From Davidsoniella eucalypti (Eukaryota; Ascomycota; Sordariomycetes; Microascales; Ceratocystidaceae), in the NCBI GenBank assembly GCA_004009845.1, contig RMBW01000027.1, positions 124,001 to 188,000 on the forward strand: 64,000 bases of DNA, written 5' to 3'. Positions 44,501 through 57,300 of the stretch are shown one piece after another. Numbering within the stretch: position 1 is the first letter of the stretch; each line of letters begins with the position of its first letter. The notes beneath the pieces are model-generated. The model saw only the letters and a list, made by a program, of their open reading frames with translations, did not search any database and had not been told where the DNA came from. A program made the position numbers and the translations under genes.

Positions 44501-45623
44501 TGGCGACACAATTTGCTTCCGCAATTCAAAAGTCCCCGCCAGCAATATGTGCTGCCCGTGGCCGGAGACACAGGAATTGATCAAACATGTCGCAAACCCT
44601 GGTACGTGGGAAGCGTTGCCGAATGGATGCATCGTCGGAGTGCGTAAAAAGCGCAGAGCAACGACAGGTGGAGTCGCCGGCCCAACTGTTGGTGTAGGTG
44701 TAGGCATAGGCTCAGGTACAGGCCCAGGTCCAGGTTTAAGCTCGAGCTTAGGCCCGGACTCGAGTTTACGTGCAGGTGTAGATGGAAGTGGACATGGACT
44801 TGGACATATACTTGGGATGGCATCCTCTTCTTCTTCCTCTTCTACTCTCCCTTCCTCGTCAGCTTGGTCGTCGGCGGCATTAGCATTTTCCGCCTCAATT
44901 TCCTCTGCGCTGGCACTAGGCGGCGGCGGTAGCGGTGCATCACCATCGGTCGGCGTCCGTGCGGGCAGCGGAAGTGGAGCTAACAGCAGTAGTAGTAGTG
45001 GTAGGGCCAATGGCTCTATCTCTACGACTAGTATCAATTCTAGATCTGATGGGGCTATCTCGATGGCCGTAATCAGTGAAGGTCCGGGCGCACTACGACT
45101 TCGCACCTCGCGCAGGGGCCACCACCATAACCATAACCACCAACAGCAGCAGCAGCAGCAGCCGCACCGGCATTTTTTCTCGTCGCGACAAAATGCCTCT
45201 TATTGCAGGTGTGGTGCACATGGCAGCAGCAACGGAGCCAATCACGGCATAGGCTGTACTAGCGGTAGCAGTGACAACAACAGAACGACTGGTTTCCTGT
45301 CATCTTCCGCTGGCGGACAATGGGAGGCGTGGATGGTGTCTCATCTCGGCCGACAGGAGGTGTACGAAACGAGGCCTTTGCATCAAGACGAGGTAGATGG
45401 CAGCTGTCTGATGATCAATGACTTGGGTCCGATGGCCAAAGCAGGCACCTCGTCGGTGGCAGTTGGGTTTGGAAACATGGTGAAGCTAGTGACAGTAGGA
45501 AACGAGGCCTTTGAAGGCGGCTCATTGGACACGCTAGACGAAGCTGAGCAGATGCTGTTGAGCTCAGCACTGTACGGACGCGGACGGCACCGGCGAGTGA
45601 CGTCACGGGCAAAGGAGCATTAA
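41513..45623 (+). CDS. SREBP cleavage-activating protein SCAP, three exons
   Basis: Exons 41513-41544, 41601-43945 and 44083-45623 give 1305 aa. The 5' exon supplies MIWYLLYPLRG, the conserved fungal SCAP start, and splicing restores a Gly at the junction. TM1 is about VATTLVISITLVTLVIFPLPF. A lumenal loop follows, and then a sterol-sensing domain at residues about 275-430 (for example LLWIAYSMTVGYFAISLAKL and SICASLEIDLSQIPRAVYPL). Further membrane segments lead to cytosolic WD40 repeats starting SSDGKVVSAGLDRAIRVWD. SCAP escorts the SREBP transcription factor from ER to Golgi according to sterol (in fungi also oxygen) supply, controlling ergosterol genes. Between WD repeats a low-complexity insert (residues about 870-1080) has GVGVGIGSGTGPGPG, Ser tracts and a His/Gln run. 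The second intron is 137 nt. Confidence 0.92.
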
Positions 45624-47637
45624 AGCTATCAGTACCGCCTGATGTTGGTGGTGACGAAAGAGGCAGTATTGCTATCCAAACAAGAAAGAGACAAGAATAG
45701 AAGAAAAAGGAAAAGGTCTAGAAGTTCGGAGGAAAGAAGCCTGGGCCAATGGTATGTCGCGACAAAAATTACAAGGAAGGCATCATACAGACAGTTGCCT
45801 ATCTAAATGTACAGTTATGGAGCAGACAAACTTGGAAATTTTCACGAACAATAGGAGAAAACAGCAAAGATCATCCATCATGAGTCAGTGAAGACAAAAC
45901 TAGGCATACCATCTTGAGCACATGGGGAAAAAAAAATTTAAAAAAAAAAGTACATGCCTTGTACATAATGTATATTTAATGCCTTGAAACTCAAATGTGC
46001 CTATTTTACTGGAAATGTTTACATATACAGCCAAAGCCCTCTGAGGCGGTGAAAGCGATTCTCTCAATTTGTTTTGCAACCCATTGCTCCCAGACGAACG
46101 ATAGGCTCTGAGACCAAAAGAGGGATGGTATACGATGTAAGTGGCACATTGTCACGTATGAGGCCCGTGTTTTGTTTGGATATATCGACAAACGCGGCAA
46201 TGTCCAATATCATATGTATATCGATACCAACGCAAGATTAATAGACTTGTCAAGTGGTTTGCCGGCCAAACGAGGACAGTTTGTTGTTGAGACTTTTCCC
46301 AGGCTCTGGCTTATTTTGTTGGTCCTTGATTTACTTGTTTTTGTTCAGCCCAAACGAAGGAGGAGGAGCCAACTTACATCACTATGAGTCGTGTGACAAG
46401 CTGGGCTCAGGAGAAGCCCAGAAGTTGCTTTTTTTTTTCTGCAACGGCCTGCATGTGTAAGCTAAAAAGGCCTTTGTATCTCAGCGAGTATCATAATATG
46501 GGTGAGAAACGATAAGACGCGGCGTCTCTCCCTGCATATATACAGGCAAGAGTAAGTTTCAGCACACGGAAGAAAATAGCCAAAGGTGCCGTAAGCTAGC
46601 ATGGGAGGCTTTGATTTTGTTTGGGTTGATGCCAGTTGTGCTGGTTGAAATCACATTATTGTGAAGCTGAGAGAGTCAGATTCTGATATATCACGATTAC
46701 TTGCCAATGCTTGTGTTTGTGACGAGGGAAGGACATTCTGGTTCGAGACAAAAGGGAGAATGAGTTGGGCAGGTTCTAGAGGGATACGAAACTTGATATC
46801 AAATCATGACACTGAGAAATTATAACTGTATCCCGGAAGCAATCGTGTTTCTGGGGCGAACAGCAGACCAAGCAGGGCATCAATGCATTACATCACATTA
46901 CAGATAAGGAATAGATAGAAATATGGTCTTGTTTGGATTTTTCCTAATTTCGTATATTAAGTAAATCGGATTACTTTATGATAGAACAGGAAGAGCTAAT
47001 ATGGAAAGTAAACGCAAAAAACAACGGCGCCGTCTATAAAGTACAGGGTAGGAATAGAGCGTGAAAACCTCTAATCATGCTAGTATAAAAAGCAAAGAGA
47101 AAAAAGCAGGCTTGCAGTTTAATAAGGGTTGGGGTTATGTTGTTCTAGGGACTATTTTGTTTTCTGCCGTGAAGCCCAAAAATAGCGAGAGAATGTAAAA
47201 AACATGGAATTACGAGTTCGATAAAACGAACAATGGAAGGAAATGAACAAATAAGGTCTAAAAAACGAAAAGAAGGCCGGTGGAGAAAAAAAAGGAGGTT
47301 CGGGATGGAAAAAATAGAATATCAAACGTAAAAAGAAAAGACAATGTGGACCAAAAGGAAGAGAACAAGAACCACTAGAAGACAGTCTAAAACAAAGCAA
47401 CCGGCGGAAGGAGAATGGCAAAAGAAGGAGGTAGACGAAAGATCAGGCGAAGAGAAGACGATGAAGAAACTGGCTGGCTGATGGATGGCGAGACTGGGAC
47501 TGACTGGAGCGAGGCCAGCATGGATGAGAACGAGGACGTTACAACGAGAATGACGAAAGTATGAAGAAGAATGGACGAGAAGATGCAGAAGAAGAGCGAG
47601 AAGACAAGTGAGGGTGATCTAGCATCGCCAGACGACT
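45624..47637. other. Convergent intergenic region, SCAP / cysteine-rich gene
   Basis: 2.0 kb. The right-hand part (47100-47637) is strongly purine-rich on the plus strand and so CT-rich in the sense of the small minus-strand gene, where it would be 3' UTR. No gene was recognised. Confidence 0.55.
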
Positions 47638-47838
47638 CTAGATGCGGCCGAGACGGCGACGCGGGAACTTGTCAGGAAAGTACATGATGCACTCTTCGCA
47701 GGCATTGTCCATGCCAATGTTTTGCCAGATCGACCGGTCCTGGCACGGCGTCTGGATGAGGCCGGCGCGGTCGCAGTAGCGGGCAAAGGTGAAGCTCTGG
47801 TGCTTGCACACAAAGGTATGGGCGTAGTACTGGCACAT
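47638..47838 (-). CDS. Small cysteine-rich fungal protein, 66 aa
   Basis: Single exon, 66 aa, MCQYYAHTFVCKHQSFTFAR at the N-terminus and ACEECIMYFPDKFPRRRLGR near the end. Cysteines fall in a spaced pattern (C2, C11 with H13, C22, C32, then CxxC), which suggests zinc binding. There is no signal peptide, so it is not a typical secreted effector. It resembles a set of short conserved proteins in filamentous ascomycetes with MCxYYxHxFxCxH starts and unknown role. An upstream in-frame extension to 48147 exists, but it is Ser/Pro/Leu low-complexity leader and the internal ATG matches the conserved start. The upstream 300 bases are CT-rich in the sense strand, like a promoter. Confidence 0.72.
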   Translation of the reverse strand: MCQYYAHTFVCKHQSFTFARYCDRAGLIQTPCQDRSIWQNIGMDNACEECIMYFPDKFPRRRLGRI

Positions 47839-48358
47839 GGCGAAGAGAGAAGGCCGGGTTGATATCAGAGAAGAGAAGAGGCGCTGAGAAGCAAGAAGAG
47901 CTTGGTGGAAACCAGGGCAGAGCAAGAGATTATATGCTGGCTGGGGAGGGGGCCAGCGGAAAATGGAAATGAAGAAAAGAAGCACGAGAAGACGTGATGG
48001 TGTATATGCTAGAGAGATAGAGAAGACTCGAGAGCTAGACGCTGTGATTGGAGAGCGAGGCGGGAGTGAAGATGAAGATGGAGAGATCTGAAGAACAAAA
48101 AAGTGAATCCGGAGCGGTACTTCGTCGAGTCTATATACAAAAGGCACCGGGTAGATGGCTATAACGATGATGGTCTTGATATGTGTAAAGTTGGTTTTAT
48201 TCTTTATTTATCTCTTTTTTTTTTTTCTTTCCTAGCTAGCTAGTTGCTTGACTGTCTCTACTCTATAATGATAACTAATACATACAGATACATCTACACC
48301 TGCCTTCAAGGCGTTTGTGAACGGTTTAAGCTTTGGAAAGAACGGCAAAATGCGACCA

Positions 48359-48373
48359 CCCCCCCCCCCCCCC
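48359..48373. repeat. Poly-C homopolymer, 15 nt
   Basis: Fifteen consecutive C on the plus strand, about 0.5 kb upstream of the cysteine-rich small gene start. Confidence 0.9.
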
Positions 48374-51300
48374 TCTGGTTGTATATGTCGTTCTATTTTA
48401 TCCCTGGCCTCCTACCTATCTTTTTCTGTCCACTTGGCTCGAGCAGTTGAGCCAAGTACAAGCTGTGCTTTTTTGATTAATATATATTTTTTCTTAAAGA
48501 GTTATACTTGGACTATATGTACACTACATATTAGATCAGGAACTTGACAAGAAGACAACAAGAAAAAAAAGAAGAAAAAAACACAAGAGGATCGAGATCT
48601 TAGCTTTCGGGCTTCTACGAAGGAGAATTCGAGAGAAGATAGAAGATAGTATGGAATAAATAGGAAACCCGAAAAATACGCTTCGAAGGCTGGCATTACT
48701 AAGACGCTCTTCTTCTCTGGACCACGAGATTGTTCTTCTTCATATCAACGCTTATTTCCTTATTTCCCTTGCCAATTTTTCTGCGGCTTTTGTTCTTCGT
48801 CCTTTCTTTCTAACAATCTGGTTACATGATAGAAACTGCTCCTTCTGAGCAAACCCCAGGCCTCTTCTGAGAAAAGGTGAGTGGCGACCAAGGTGGAGAG
48901 AGGCTCAAAACGCCAAATCAGGAAATCTAACAGAAGCTTTTTCTTTTTTTTTTCCTTTGTGTCTAGTTATTAGCGGGATTATTTGGTAGTTATTATTAAC
49001 AGTATTTGGGCTCTATTATGGTCTACTTTGGTACCGCCGATTTCTGGAGTCTCGTTCTATGCTATATTGTGATTTTGGGAGCGTCTTCAAATCCTAGACA
49101 AGGAACAAGGATCACTGCATATATCCGTATATGCCACTAAGCCCTTTTCTATAAATTAACAGAGGCCAAGAAGAAGAGATAGGACTTGGGCTTGGGCTAG
49201 ACAAGAAGTACTGGTACTCATGCGACTATCTGTTACCGGCTCCTAGCAAAACCGGCAACTAGTAATAGCTTCCATGAAGAGCATCTCCAAATCAAGACAC
49301 GTCCAGGAACCACAAACCAAGTGGCGAATCGGCCAAGCACTTGATCGGACCTGGATATACCCTCCGCAGTCCATACTTGGGGTCGTGGGCCACAGAGCTG
49401 AGCTGGGTAGCTACCAACAGCACATGTTTCCATGGACCACATACCGTGTCTCCTACTAGTCGTCTAGTTCTTTTTATTTCTTTAATTTTATCTCCGTGTT
49501 TAGACGTTGGCGAGTCTGGGCTGTCCTATAAAGCAACCTGCTTATCCGCCCGGGCCTTTATTTAACACGAAAACTTCGGTACTGCTGCTTTGCTTGCTTT
49601 AGCCCAAGTCTCATATAGATCGGAAAAGAGTATCAAAGAGTACAGGCACCATGCTGCACTGAGCCTCTATAAGTTTCCCACCTCGTTTCGAACTGTTGCT
49701 TCGCAGACGCCGCTGTCCGTCCGTCCGAGTGGCCAGGGAAAGAGAAAAGAAGACAAGACGAAAAAGAGAAGAAAAAAAAATAGAGAGAAAGAAAAGAAAA
49801 AAACACAGAGCCGATGCCATATGGCCTTTTGACACTAGCAAAAATAAACCACTTCCCAGAAGCCACATCTAGAAGCATTTTTAGGTCTTGGCGGCTCTAA
49901 CGTGAGCACTGACTTGACACTGACACACCCAGTACAACCGTTGATATGAGGCTAGTATGCAACTTCCTTTTTGCAGGCTCAAGTTCCAGATCGCCATATC
50001 CTCGACCAATCCCTAAATAGTAAACAAAGGACAGCAAGAAAGAAAAAGAGGAAAAGAAAAGGCTTCTGATCCCATGCTGTGTTGGGACCCTCCGCTAGTG
50101 TTGGCTCCGTCCCATCAACCGGAGCGAGTCTTCAACGACTAGAGCTTCAACTAGAAGCCATAGCCCAACCAAGACCCTGAAACGGCATGGCTGGGAGTCC
50201 GGACTTTTGATCTTCTTTGCCATGCTTCGTCTCGCTCCAGTGCAAACAAGACAGAAAAGAAGAAAACTCCCCAAATCGTATACAGCACTAGTTACATGTG
50301 CTAGCATGAGTATAGCCCGCTTCATTGCAACCAAACCACTGACAGGTATTTCACAAGCTTCATGGCCATCCAATAGCGTCGATTTACATTACTTCACAGA
50401 AACAAACTTGTAACGAGACAAGCAGGGGGGGGACACCACGACAACCGCTACAAGACGACTTCGCCTGTCTGTCCTTACCAAGTCTAGTCTAGCTTCTTAT
50501 AGTCGAGCAATCAGCGTATTTTCTACTCTATCTTACGTGTGTAGTTTTAGTTTGTCGTCTGCTCTCTTTCCTTTCGCGGCCAGTTCCATCTTTATTTCTT
50601 GATATCTTCCAGTACTGTGCCAGATCCCCTTTTCTTGGAAAATAGTTTAATACACGTATGCCGCTTTTGTATATTTAGTAATGCATATTTATGTAAAAAG
50701 GCGGTGTCAAGCCTTTCTTCCAATGACTTAATGCTACAATCTTATTCTTAATTACCCAGGAAAAAGAACCTCGTCATATAAATCCTATTTCTACATCTCA
50801 AGCTTCGACGTGCAGCGGTGTTAATGTAGCTGGTAATAGGCCGTATATAGCAACAGTAGGTAAATATAAACTTGACAAAAAAAGAAAAGAATTCCCCGTT
50901 TGGGTTCTCTGGAAGGCAACATCTCATCTCTACATATCTTAAACGCTCTTCTCTACCGCCTCCGAGTCCGAGCAGTCCATCCTCCTTACTGCAGTTGCAC
51001 TCTCACCACCCATCCTCCTCGAGCCCGTTGAATCAACAGCAACAAAAATGCGGGCCACGGACAGCTGGCCGGTTGGCCGGCGTTGCATCTTTGCGGTGTT
51101 TAACGCCTTAGTGCATCTTTTTTTTTTCCATTCTTTCGTCCAGTCTCATGCAAGAATTAGCCTCTAGTGTCCGAGAGCAAAGCTCATACACACATACATA
51201 TAAGCGTATAGTAGCAGTGGTTTTATACCAGGCGGTAACGACGCCCCATAGGTAGCAAACAGGGCAGAGGGCAATACAAATAGAGAAGCCGCTTTCTTCT

Positions 51301-54300
51301 GCGGTGTTATTATTAACATCGCCTATTTATTCGAAACGGACAGCAACCGTGCGCTTCTTGGGTCTCGGCCGCACTTTCAGAACGGAAAACGGAGGCCAGA
51401 GGCAAAGCAAAGTGTCTAGTACGGGAGAGATCGAAGACAATGGAAAAGTCATCCCTTCTTTCTCTTGTAACTGAAGACAACAAAGAGTGCCTTCTTGCTC
51501 AGACCACTTCGTTTTGCATCTGGACTTGGGCCTTGTACTCGAGACTCGATCTTTTTTTTTTTCATCTGCATATGGAGTCCTTTTCTTTACACTTGCATAT
51601 TCGCTTAGCTGTACCCTCTCTTTTTTTCTTCTTTTTCTTTTCTTTTCTCTCTTAATCTATATGGAGATCAACAAACGTCATGTCAGCCCAACGACAATGC
51701 TGCATCCTATTTAGAGATTTCGAGAATGTGGAATCATCTTGTGGGAGAGGAGACGTCGGTTTCTTATTATCAACAGAAAACAATATTCGGAATGAAAAGA
51801 AAAAAAATCTAGCAAGAAGGATGACTTGCATGCCGAAGACGGAACGGTCTCTTCGCTTCTATCTTCATTTTACCCAGTTTTTCTCTTGTTTTTTTTTTTC
51901 AAGGTGACGATCTAGTACCCAACAGAACAGGATCGTCGAGATCTTCAAGGCCAGGGCTGGTGAGGTTGGATACATATAGAGTGTTTTTCACACCGTTTCC
52001 ACGGCCTTTCTCGTAGTTCCAAACGAGCATATCAGTTGGCAGGATGAACTTGTGTAGTAACACTTGCCTACACGTATTACATAGGCCCCGGTAGCTGATC
52101 TCAGTCCAGGTTTTCCATGCCCTAGTTCATCGACATGGCCAAACTGGAGCCTTTGGTCACCGATCTCAGAAGATATCGGTTGTATGGCGATGCTACGATG
52201 GCAAGTGGAACTTCCAGTTTGCATAGGTAAATGCGAGAAGAGCATGATGGCATGCCCGTACCTAAATGCACGTATATTCAAAGGCTTAGCCGAAAACTCG
52301 AGGCAGAGATGCCCAATCAAGGACTGGTGCCCTATCTTGCATGTGCCGATGCATCTTGGACTACAGCATAGTATTGGCACCGGGTGCTACTATAGGGAGC
52401 ACAAATAAGAGGCTCTTTGATGCTCGCAGTGAGGCATTTTGTGATTTTACACGTGCATGAGTGCCTTGGAATAATAATAAGAAAATCACGACACAAAGAA
52501 GAAGAAAAAAACAAAGGTATTCCTACACCTCGATTCACTTGTTCCCACTTCCAACCTGCTTGTCTCTTCGTTTCTTCTCTTCCTCTGCTTCCCAAACTGC
52601 TTTGTCGACGTTGTAGTGCATCGGCAACATGTTGGTTTTCCTTCTGCATTGCTACGGCGTTCCAGTGATACTCTTCCAGGGCTAGCTATTTATTCCCTAC
52701 TGTTTTATATTGGGTTTTTTGTTCAGTTTATAATCACAAAACTCCGGTCCAAACTATACTGTATGTGGGTTTAGCAGCACGTCGGTCGTGGCTTTTTCCT
52801 GTTAGGCAAGGAAGAGCCTGAGGCCTTTGTTTTTTCAAACTACCCTGTCTGGCCTCTCACCGAAATTAAGTCGTCTAGCGAGTTGGAGACCTCGGTATCG
52901 TTCAGGCAACTTTCCATCGTAGAACAACAACAAGCAAGACAAACGGCTGACGGCTACTTGCTTCGGCATCAGCGGCAGTTCCCTTGAAGGCGAGGCCAGG
53001 TAGTCCCTTTTTTCCTGGCTTAGCTGGCCAGAAACAACAAACTACTAGGAGTTAGCTATGTAAACAAACGTGGCGGTGACTAAGGCCGCCAGTTCACTAG
53101 TTGAATAAACTTGGCATGGCATATACAGTAGAACTCAGGATTCCTCAGCTTTTTTCCCGGCTGATCTGGATGCCTAAGAAAAAACAAGAAACGACAACGC
53201 GGCCCAAAAGATCGCTTCATCTTACTGTATTTTCAGCATTAGTCCTGTCTTCCGTCTTATAGGAACTGATATGATAGATATCCACCTAAGTACATATCTG
53301 CATCTTTGGAAATAACCACACGAAGTCACTACGAAGGAACTTGGTCAGCAAACCCCCGACAATAGCATATCACATCATATTTTTTTCCACGCCTGTCTCG
53401 CTCTCTGAATACTCGTTTAGCCCGTTTGGTCTTCTAGAAAGAACAGGAGAAAGGGAAAGGAGAAGAAAAATATCCAGCAATGTAGGCTAGAATGGAAAGC
53501 CTGATATATGGATCCCATAATCGAGCGGCCTAACGTTAGACGACATATTATATGCATGTACATAAATACGTACATGTATGTATGTACATGTATATAGTTC
53601 TCCACGATTTGGATTTACAAGCTAACGGGGAATAAGCTTAGAGAATACCAGACACTGCACAGGAAAAGAAGTCCGTTTTGCAAGACGACACTGTATCATT
53701 TTCATTAGCAACGTATTGTCTATTGCCCAAGCCCTCCTGTATTCCCTTCTCGTGTGGCTAATGTAAAGCTAGTATATGCTTAACCAACGGGATACACGTT
53801 GTATCTATGTACTAGTTCTAGACACATTGGTTGGGCATGAAACTGGCAGGTCTAGATCTTGAGCGGCCAAAACACGAAATGAGCGTGAAGAAGGTTGCTT
53901 CGTCTCCCTCCCATCGGGACAATAATATATGATGGCCTTGGTTCTAGCCATCGTCTCGACACCCCACCACGGCCTTTGCTTGACATGATAGTCCATTTCA
54001 TCGTTGAGAAGTCTAGACACGACACCTTAGCACGAGACCAACAGCAACCTCGTTTCCGAATAAACAATCCATAAGGACGTTGTCGCATTGTGGTCTTATA
54101 GTCTGGCTCTCATCGTGCATCTGAATACATTCTTCACACATGCCTTTTCGTTGCTTTCAAATCGCTCCGACCAATCATATTGTCTCGCCTACATGTCTCT
54201 CTCGTATGATGACGGCTTGAAAGCGGAACATGTCAAATGAAGACCCATTCTTACGGAAAAGAGAAGGCGAGGAATAATCCAAGGGGCGTCTAAGCCCATC

Positions 54301-57300
54301 CCGTCCCTCCCACACGGCACAATGGTTGCAAAGTGAAGGGTTAGTTAGATCTTGATATACATATGTCTCGTTAAAGTGTTGAAAGGGAGGGCCATGAAGC
54401 AAGTTGGTCGATATGTACCACTAGGCAGACAATATTCTAGGTTTAGGTATCTCAGGCATTGGAACAAGGTCATGACGAGCAGGATGGGCACAAGATTTCT
54501 ATTTGCAACCCTTTGCATATCGAATGTACGCGTATATAGGCACGTCGAATACTCAGAGCCCGTCATCTGACTTTACCTCAGCCTGCCACTCGACCATTTT
54601 CCCACGACACATTGACTCGCCGCCTTTTACGGCTCAGTCCATTGTGATTTAGGCATATATGGAATTGTTTTCTTTAGTTTGTTCGTCCTGGCTCCAACCG
54701 TATACCATACTTGACTATCATACATATGATTCATATCAGCTTCGTTTGATCGCTCTTTCTCTGCATATGTCCATATCAAGATACATGAAGCACTGTCACT
54801 TGAGGCCTTCCCTCACATTTTTATATCCCGTCTTAAACCGTCACTCCACGTCTTCTCAAGTCAACTCCCCTTTCCCTGCGCTTATTTCTTATGTTTCTAT
54901 CCTCTTTGGGAACGAATATATTGGACCTTGTGTAAATGTTGCAATGAGATAGAGTCCCATTGGCTCTAGTCTGAGATTTACTTCGACCCCACTAGCCTCC
55001 GTCCTGAATGTCTGTTCTTTCTCTTTAGCTCGAGTAGCACTAGCCCATCTTATTTCCGGCGTTTCCCCGTACGGCCTTTTTATAAAATGGACCAATAATG
55101 AAATCCCGCTGTCTGGCTATAAGCCCGTTAGGCTCCTTTCATTTCGTTCTCTCGGTTTTCGATTCTTGTTTCCCATCTTAGCTTATGACTCTATGACAAC
55201 AAGGATGCTCCTTCTTTACTGGCGTCCGACTACTAGCTAGCTTGGCAGCTACGTACAACCAACAGCCCGACCGGCCATTTGATATCAGGATATCCTGGAC
55301 TCTGCGGGTGCAGGACTTTCGTCTGTCGATCTTTGTTGTGTGGTAGCTGCTGCCCAGCCAGCGGTTCATTGAGACCCAGCCAAGGAACCGACGATCTCAC
55401 CGCAAATGCTGCATGCTCCCTATGAATCTATTCGGCAAACTTCAGCGACCTTCTGCACATATAGGTGTACTTCGACCTGGTGGGGTTTCCCTAGCCAGTA
55501 CTTCTCGGTGTACAACTTTGATGTACAATGTTACTTGGCTAACTGGATGTTACTTTCCCAGACACTATCAGTGTAGCAAGAGTTTAACAAACCGGTCTTT
55601 TTAAAAGGGGGTCCTATCGTTTGGGTCAAAAGGACGCTGGCCACGTCAGTCTCAGGAATCCAGAACCAAGATATTAGCAAATAGGTTGGTTAGGGGATGT
55701 TGGATATTCTGATCTCATGGTGACACTAACCCTACTCGTGGGGTAAAAACGAGAATTAGAGTTCTGTGAAACGGTAGGGTTCTACTAGAGCACGTGACAG
55801 GGTTAGCATTTAGAACAGCTGAATTTGCGACATTATCAGTTTTCATAACAAATGATGTATAATTAGTTGTTCATAAACTCTACCCTAACGCTTACATTTC
55901 GGCCCGTGCGATGATTAGGAAATCTGCCGCTATGGCCAAGACAATCACATTTAGCGGCTTATTTCGTTCCTTGTATTTTGTTTTAGTGGCCAGCAGACCC
56001 TGATGCCATCTTGTTGTCTTCTTAATCTGTGACAGGCGTTTAACCCCCCGGACGGTTGCTACGGTTTATCTAGAGGTTTGTTTGTTTGGCTAGTTCGTAT
56101 ATGTGGTATGGGCACCCACGGCCAAGGCTCTAAACTGATCAAGTGAACGACTTGGAAAAGAAAGGCGACGAACAATAGACGTGTTAGTTTAGACGAGGCC
56201 TTGTCTGTACCTGCATATTGACATGTTGCACTGCTACAAGACCCCCTCCGCTAAACAAGGGACTATAGTTGTATACTATGTGCTATAGCGGCCACCACCA
56301 GCGCCATTGAGACGTTTGACAGTCCAACCATCCATCAGGGCGTGTCGTATCGGCTTTGTAGTCGAAGCCAGCGGGAACTCAGGACTCACATACAATGTGC
56401 AAGTCTACGACACTAGCCACCAACCCATACGAAGTCTGCAGCATCGTAGCACAGCACCGGCTGTTGTCTGAAGAAAAACAAGAAAAGGGATTCTCACCAG
56501 CCTCTTGTTTCTCTGGTTTGTTCAGGGGTGGAGTTTCCTGGTCTCCTGCTTTTTGATCAGCTGGCGCCAGGCGCAATCTAAACATGGCAGCATGGTTACC
56601 TGTCTAATTTGCGGGTTTATCCCCCCCAAAACAGAAGTGAGCGAGAAAGAGAGAACGAAGTAAGGCAAGTCGAATATTCGGGTTGAAAACAGGGCTTGCG
56701 GCGCGTCGATCTCGCTAGAAGCCTTCCTATTCTTCTTTGGTGTGTGCTGGGTCATGTTCTATGCAAAGTACATCTATTTTTATTCATCATGTGTTCCATC
56801 TATCGTTCTGATGACGGTATTCGATTCTTCTGATATACGACTGTGATGTGAAGGGAAATATGCTTCGTCATTTTATGTATGGTCACGATAGTCGAGAAGT
56901 GCCGTGGAAAACGATAGGACCTCTAACACGGAACTTGGACTGCCTTTGACCTTCTGATGGCTATGATCTCACGATGTGCTGAAGTACGTCCATCGCTGTC
57001 CTCATATAGAGACAGCTGTAATGCTATGCAACACTTTATCCGTTTCTGGCCTCCTTGTCCGTCAGCTCTCGTGTCAGAACGGCCGAGACGTTGTTTGCAT
57101 TTATGCTTTATGCAAGCACTTCAGCAGCTTTGCCGCCGATGCTACGACAACAGCACGGCTCACAGACTTCAGCAGGCTCTGGCTCGAATTTCAATTTCTG
57201 CCCTGGCCTTGATCTCGCTCCCCGCCTCGTGATTGATGCAGATATACATGTATACAATACACATGTAAACCCCTGTCTGCAAATACATGTAAATAATAGA

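Noticed and set aside
44477..45106. 209-codon frame antisense to SCAP
   Set aside because: It mirrors the low-complexity Gly/Ser insert of SCAP; no start context or homology.
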